Shown here: positions 58,125 through 61,386 of the stretch, one piece after another
Layout: each line of letters begins with the position of its first letter
Position numbering within the stretch: position 1 is the stretch's first letter
NCBI GenBank assembly: GCA_031425455.1
Contig: JANPJJ010000016.1
Location: forward strand, 1-61,386
DNA from: Sandaracinobacteroides sp031425455
Lineage (GTDB): Bacteria; Pseudomonadota; Alphaproteobacteria; Sphingomonadales; Sphingomonadaceae
Reading direction: 5' to 3'
Length of the DNA: 61,386 nucleotides
The notes under the pieces: generated by a model
Databases searched by the model: none
What the model was told of the DNA's origin: nothing
The model's input: the letters and a program-made list of their open reading frames with translations, nothing else
Translations under genes and position numbers: made by a program

Positions 58125-59333
58125 CTACCCCGCCCCAGCCCCAGCCCTGCCCGGCTCCGACAGCCAGCGCCGGATCACAGGATCGTGCGCGGCCAGCACC
58201 GCTTCACGCCACGCGGTCCGCGCGGCAACGGGCCGGCCGGCCCGGTCCAGCCAGTGCGCCTGCGCCGCCAGCAGCGGCAGGCAGCCGGCCGGTGCGTCCA
58301 GCCCGGCGAGCCGTTCCAGCGCCGCTGCGGGCCCGTGGACCTCCCCAAGCGCGCAGGCGCGCGCGATTTCGCTGCCGATGGTGGGCGCCAGCAATGCCAG
58401 CCGGTCGTGCAGCGACAGGATCGCGACCCAGGGGGTCGCGCCCCCGGTGCGGCGCCAGCAATGCGCCGAATGGATTGCCGCCTCGAGCTGGTAGCGGCCC
58501 GGCCGGCCCAGCGTGGCGGCGGCGGCGAGCTCGCGTTCGCCGGCGTCGATCGCGACTGTGTCCCAGCGCGACGGCTCCTGCCGATCGAGCGGGACGTAGA
58601 GCCCGTCGAGGTCGCGGCCGGCCGCGCGCCGGCCTTTCAGGAACAGGAGCAGCGCCATCAGCCCGCGCACCTCGGGCTCGCGCGGCAGCGCGTCGGCGAG
58701 CAGCCGGCCGAGATGCACGGCCTCGTCGAGCAGCCCGTCGCCCTCGCCCTCGGCCAGCGAGGCGATCGCATAGACCGCCTCCAGCACGGCGCCGAGCCGG
58801 TCCGGCCAGTCGCTGCGGTTCGGCAGCTGGAAGGGGATGTCGGTCGCCTTCACCCGGGCCTTGGCGCGCACCAGCCGCTGCCCCATCGTCGCCGGCGCCT
58901 CCAGATAGGCAGCGGCGACCCGCTCGGCGGTGAGGCCCTGCACCACCGTCAGCATCATCGGCGTGCGCGCGACCGCATCGATCGCGGGGTGGGCGCAGAC
59001 GAACATCAGCTCCAGGCGCGGGTCGGTGGCCGGGGCGCCGGCTTCCGCCCGCTCGTCCGCCAGCAGCAAAAGCGCGGGTTGCGCTGCTGCCGCCACGCCC
59101 TGCCGCCGGGCCTGGTGTCCGTGGCTGCGCCGCGCAACGGTTAGCAGCCAGGCATCGGGATTGGCTGGCACGCCATCGTTCGGCCAGCTCTCCAGCGCCC
59201 GGGCGAAGGCGTCCGCAAGCGCATCCTCGGCGGCGGCGATGTCCCGGGTGCGGGCCGACAGCAGGCCGACCAGCCGGCCGTGGGACGCCCGCGCCGCATG
59301 TTCGGCTGCGGCGCGGGCGTCTGGCAGGGTCAT
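58125..59333 (-). CDS. ECF42-like RNA polymerase sigma factor with C-terminal extension
   Basis: 402-residue sigma factor of the group with a long TPR-like C-terminal domain. Region 2 is recognised in AAEDALADAFARALESWP and DAWLLTVARR, and region 4 in LTAERVAAAYLEAPATMGQRLVRAK. The extension includes YQLEAAIHSAHCW and W..I..LHDRL, typical of this group, which lacks an anti-sigma factor. Its ATG overlaps the stop of the DGPF/YCII gene (ATGA), the characteristic genomic pairing of ECF42. The region-2/4 linker reads SHGHQARRQGV where others have an NxxxDxxRR-type helix, a divergent detail. Confidence 0.88.
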   Translation of the reverse strand: MTLPDARAAAEHAARASHGRLVGLLSARTRDIAAAEDALADAFARALESWPNDGVPANPDAWLLTVARRSHGHQARRQGVAAAAQPALLLLADERAEAGAPATDPRLELMFVCAHPAIDAVARTPMMLTVVQGLTAERVAAAYLEAPATMGQRLVRAKARVKATDIPFQLPNRSDWPDRLGAVLEAVYAIASLAEGEGDGLLDEAVHLGRLLADALPREPEVRGLMALLLFLKGRRAAGRDLDGLYVPLDRQEPSRWDTVAIDAGERELAAAATLGRPGRYQLEAAIHSAHCWRRTGGATPWVAILSLHDRLALLAPTIGSEIARACALGEVHGPAAALERLAGLDAPAGCLPLLAAQAHWLDRAGRPVAARTAWREAVLAAHDPVIRRWLSEPGRAGAGAG

Positions 59334-59680
59334 TGCCCCATCATCGCCATCAGCGGGCGGACCTCGATGGCACCGGCGTTGGCCGCCGGGCATTTCGCCG
59401 CCCAGTCCAGCGCGGCATCCAGATCAGGCACGTCGATCACGAAGAAGCCGCCCAACTGCTCGCGGGTTTCGGCATAGGGCCCGTCCTGCACCAGCCGCTT
59501 GCCGTCGCGAAGCCGGACCGTGGTTGCGGTCTGCGGCAGCTCCAGTGGGGCGCCGCCGGTGGTGACGGCGTTCATGTCGGCCGAATAGGCCATCCACGCG
59601 GCCCAATAGGCGCTGTCCGGCGGCGACTGCCGCAGTTCGAAGTCGGACTCGGGCTCGTAGATCAGGATCGCATATTTCAT
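59330..59680 (-). CDS. YCII/DGPF domain protein
   Basis: 116-residue protein with DGPYAETREQLGGFFVIDVPDLDAAL, split in the DGPF-family motif (Phe replaced by Tyr). AAGGAT precedes ATG 59680. The family is usually co-transcribed with ECF42 sigma factors and may be their target or partner; its chemistry is unknown. Confidence 0.88.
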   Translation of the reverse strand: MKYAILIYEPESDFELRQSPPDSAYWAAWMAYSADMNAVTTGGAPLELPQTATTVRLRDGKRLVQDGPYAETREQLGGFFVIDVPDLDAALDWAAKCPAANAGAIEVRPLMAMMGQ

Positions 59681-59763
59681 CGGATCATCCTTCTTCAAAG
59701 CGCCGGATGGCGCAACCAGATGAGCCGCGAGGGGTGGAGTTTTCGACAGTTGCGCCAAAAAAT

Positions 59764-59791
59764 TGGCCTGGCCGATTGCTCGGCCAGGCCA
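59764..59791 (-). terminator. rho-independent terminator of amtB
   Basis: TGGCCTGGCCGA-TTGC-TCGGCCAGGCCA is a perfect 12-bp stem. On the minus strand it is followed by ATTTTTT, a strong terminator 42 bases beyond the amtB stop. Confidence 0.88.
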
Positions 59792-59833
59792 GGTTGTTTC
59801 CTTGGGGAGGAACTCTGTGGGGTAGTTGACCCC

Positions 59834-61297
59834 CTAGTAGTTGTAGGCCCTTTCGCCGTGCGAGGTGACATCCAGGCCCTCGCGCTCCGCTTCGGCGGTG
59901 GGCCGCAGGCCCATCGTCATCTTCACGAGGGTGAACAGGATGGCGGACCCGATGCCCGACCAGGCGACCGCCACGAGCACGGCCTTCACCTGGATCCACA
60001 GCTGGGGGCCATAGCCCAGATAGGTGAACTGGATCGTGCCGGGCTCCACCAGATAGTCGGCGACGCCCTGCCCGCCCAGGGCCGGGGCGACCAGGATGCC
60101 GGTGGCGAGCGCGCCGACGATGCCGCCGATGCCGTGGATTCCGAACACGTCCAGGCTGTCGTCATAATTCAGCGCATGCTTCACCTTGGTGCAGAAGATG
60201 TAGCAGATCGGCGAGACGATGAGGCCCAGCACGATCGCCCCGCCCGGGCCGGCAAAGCCCGATGCCGGGGTCACGGCGACCAGCCCCGCCACGGCACCTG
60301 AAACTGCGCCCAGCATCGAGCCCTTGCCCTTGGCGATCTGCTCGATGATGAACCAGCTGACGGTGGCGGCCGCAGTCGCCAGGAAGGTGTTGATGAAGGC
60401 GACGGCCGTGACGCCATTGGCCTCCAGGTTGGAGCCGGCGTTGAAACCGAACCAGCCCACCCACAGCAGCGAGGCGCCGATCATCGTCATCACCAGGCTG
60501 TGCGGCGGCATGGCTTCCTTGCCGTAGCCGATGCGCGGCCCGATGATGATGGCGCCGACAAGCCCGGCAATCCCGGCATTGATGTGAACGACGGTGCCGC
60601 CGGCAAAATCCAGCGCGCCCATGTTGAACAGATAGCCCGAGTTGGCAGTGGCGGCGGCCCAGGCGGCCTCGCCTCCGGCGGCGGCCGCGACCAGCGCATC
60701 CGGCCCGTCCCAGTACCAGACCATGTGCGCCATCGGGAAATACACCGCGACGACCCAGAGCGCGATGAACACCATCAACGACGAGAATTTCACCCGCTCG
60801 GCAAAGGCGCCGACGATGAGCGCGGCCGTGATGCAGGCGAAGGTCATCTGGAAGCTGACGAACACCAGCTCGGGAATGACCACCTTTTCGGAGAAGGTCG
60901 CCGCCAGCGTGGTCGCATCGACCCCCATCAGCATCGCCTTCCCGAAGCCGCCGAAGAACGGATTGCCGGCGGTAAACGCCATCGAATAGCCGACGGTGAA
61001 CCAGATCAACGCCACCATCGAGACGATCACGAACACCTGCGTCAGGATCGACAGCATGTTCTTGGTGCGCACGAGGCCGCCGTAGAACAGCGCGACGCCC
61101 GGGATGGACATCATCAGCACGAGAAGGGTGCACACCAGCATCCAGGCGGTGTCGCCCTTGTCGGCGACGAGCGGCGCGGCTTCCTCGGCGACGGCTGCAG
61201 CGACAGGCGCAACGGCGGTCACGTCTTGAGCGAAGGCGGGGGCAGCCAGCGCAACGCCGACCAGTCCCAGCCCCCAAGCCAATTTTCCGAAATTCAT
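59834..61297 (-). CDS. amtB: ammonium transporter AmtB
   Basis: 487-residue trimeric ammonium channel with a cleavable signal-like N-terminus (ending APAFAQ) and eleven helices. ALFYGGLVRTKNML, DFAGGTVVHINAGIAGL and DDSLDVFGIHGIGGIVGAL carry the two pore histidines and the conserved Asp. The C-terminus (GLDVTSHGERAYNY) is the PII-binding tail. ATG 61297 follows AGGAGGGG; TTG 61300 is less likely. It lies 32 bases after a PII gene, the usual glnK-amtB pair. Confidence 0.97.
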   Translation of the reverse strand: MNFGKLAWGLGLVGVALAAPAFAQDVTAVAPVAAAVAEEAAPLVADKGDTAWMLVCTLLVLMMSIPGVALFYGGLVRTKNMLSILTQVFVIVSMVALIWFTVGYSMAFTAGNPFFGGFGKAMLMGVDATTLAATFSEKVVIPELVFVSFQMTFACITAALIVGAFAERVKFSSLMVFIALWVVAVYFPMAHMVWYWDGPDALVAAAAGGEAAWAAATANSGYLFNMGALDFAGGTVVHINAGIAGLVGAIIIGPRIGYGKEAMPPHSLVMTMIGASLLWVGWFGFNAGSNLEANGVTAVAFINTFLATAAATVSWFIIEQIAKGKGSMLGAVSGAVAGLVAVTPASGFAGPGGAIVLGLIVSPICYIFCTKVKHALNYDDSLDVFGIHGIGGIVGALATGILVAPALGGQGVADYLVEPGTIQFTYLGYGPQLWIQVKAVLVAVAWSGIGSAILFTLVKMTMGLRPTAEAEREGLDVTSHGERAYNY

Positions 61298-61329
61298 CAA
61301 GGACCCCTCCTGAGTTCCGCGGTGGTCAG

Positions 61330-61386
61330 TTAAATCGCGGTGTCGTTGGTTTCGCCCGTGCGGATGCGCACCGCGCCGGTCATGTC
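61330..61386 (-). CDS. glnK: PII nitrogen regulatory protein, C-terminal end (rest outside window)
   Basis: The last 18 codons read DMTGAVRIRTGETNDTAI and then TAA. AVRIRTGE...AI is the C-terminal signature of GlnB/GlnK PII proteins. Linkage to amtB points to glnK, though glnB cannot be excluded from so short a piece. PII would gate AmtB according to nitrogen status. Confidence 0.85.
   Translation of the reverse strand, partial: DMTGAVRIRTGETNDTAI

Overview
The window is a GC-rich, tightly packed stretch of an alphaproteobacterial chromosome, most likely from a sphingomonad. The support is a gcrA cell-cycle regulator gene, a TonB-dependent receptor beside Rieske and short-chain dehydrogenase genes, a PEP-CTERM protein with the sphingomonad-style sorting tail, and intergenic palindromes of the ATGCCAGC/GCTGGCAT type. 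Taxonomy is inferred from gene content only. I saw no rRNA, tRNA, CRISPR array, insertion sequence or prophage.

Positions 1-12.0 kb look like a catabolic island of unknown substrate. It holds the end of a TonB-dependent receptor, two alpha-subunit-only Rieske oxygenases, a Rieske ferredoxin, an azoreductase-like flavoprotein, three SDR dehydrogenases, an acyl-CoA dehydrogenase, a MaoC-like hydratase, two paralogous VOC proteins and a TIM-barrel isomerase-like protein. Together these fit uptake, ring hydroxylation and CoA-dependent side-chain or ring degradation. Three plus-strand genes share an AT-rich upstream motif. From 12 to 19.2 kb come a DMT transporter, a PuuD-like membrane protein, a ribbon-helix-helix/coiled-coil pair, a thiolase translationally coupled to an orphan solute-binding lipoprotein, cysteine synthase, and two uncharacterised envelope genes.

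Positions 19.2-37.9 kb carry a complete division and cell-wall (dcw) cluster in canonical order: mraZ, rsmH, ftsL, ftsI, murE, murF, mraY, murD, ftsW, murG, murC, murB, ddl, ftsQ, ftsA, ftsZ. Nearly every junction overlaps by 1 or 4 bases. Three details stand out: a 10-codon minicistron bridging murD and ftsW, CCCA repeats upstream of mraZ that look like MraZ boxes on the opposite strand, and an mraZ whose conserved N-terminus is reachable only from an ATT codon.

Positions 37.9-61.4 kb are mixed housekeeping and accessory genes: a metallo-hydrolase, DUF4230, DUF2490 and DUF1289 proteins, rpe, a heparinase II/III protein, purH, a second DMT transporter, an SDR, two fasciclin proteins, phhB, three peptidases, a PEP-CTERM protein, the coupled argD-argF-hslO chain, an ABC-2 permease, gcrA, an ECF42-like sigma factor with its DGPF/YCII partner, and glnK(partial)-amtB. 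Two proteins here, GcrA and Hsp33, carry independent 15-bp tandem repeats encoding pentapeptide linkers.
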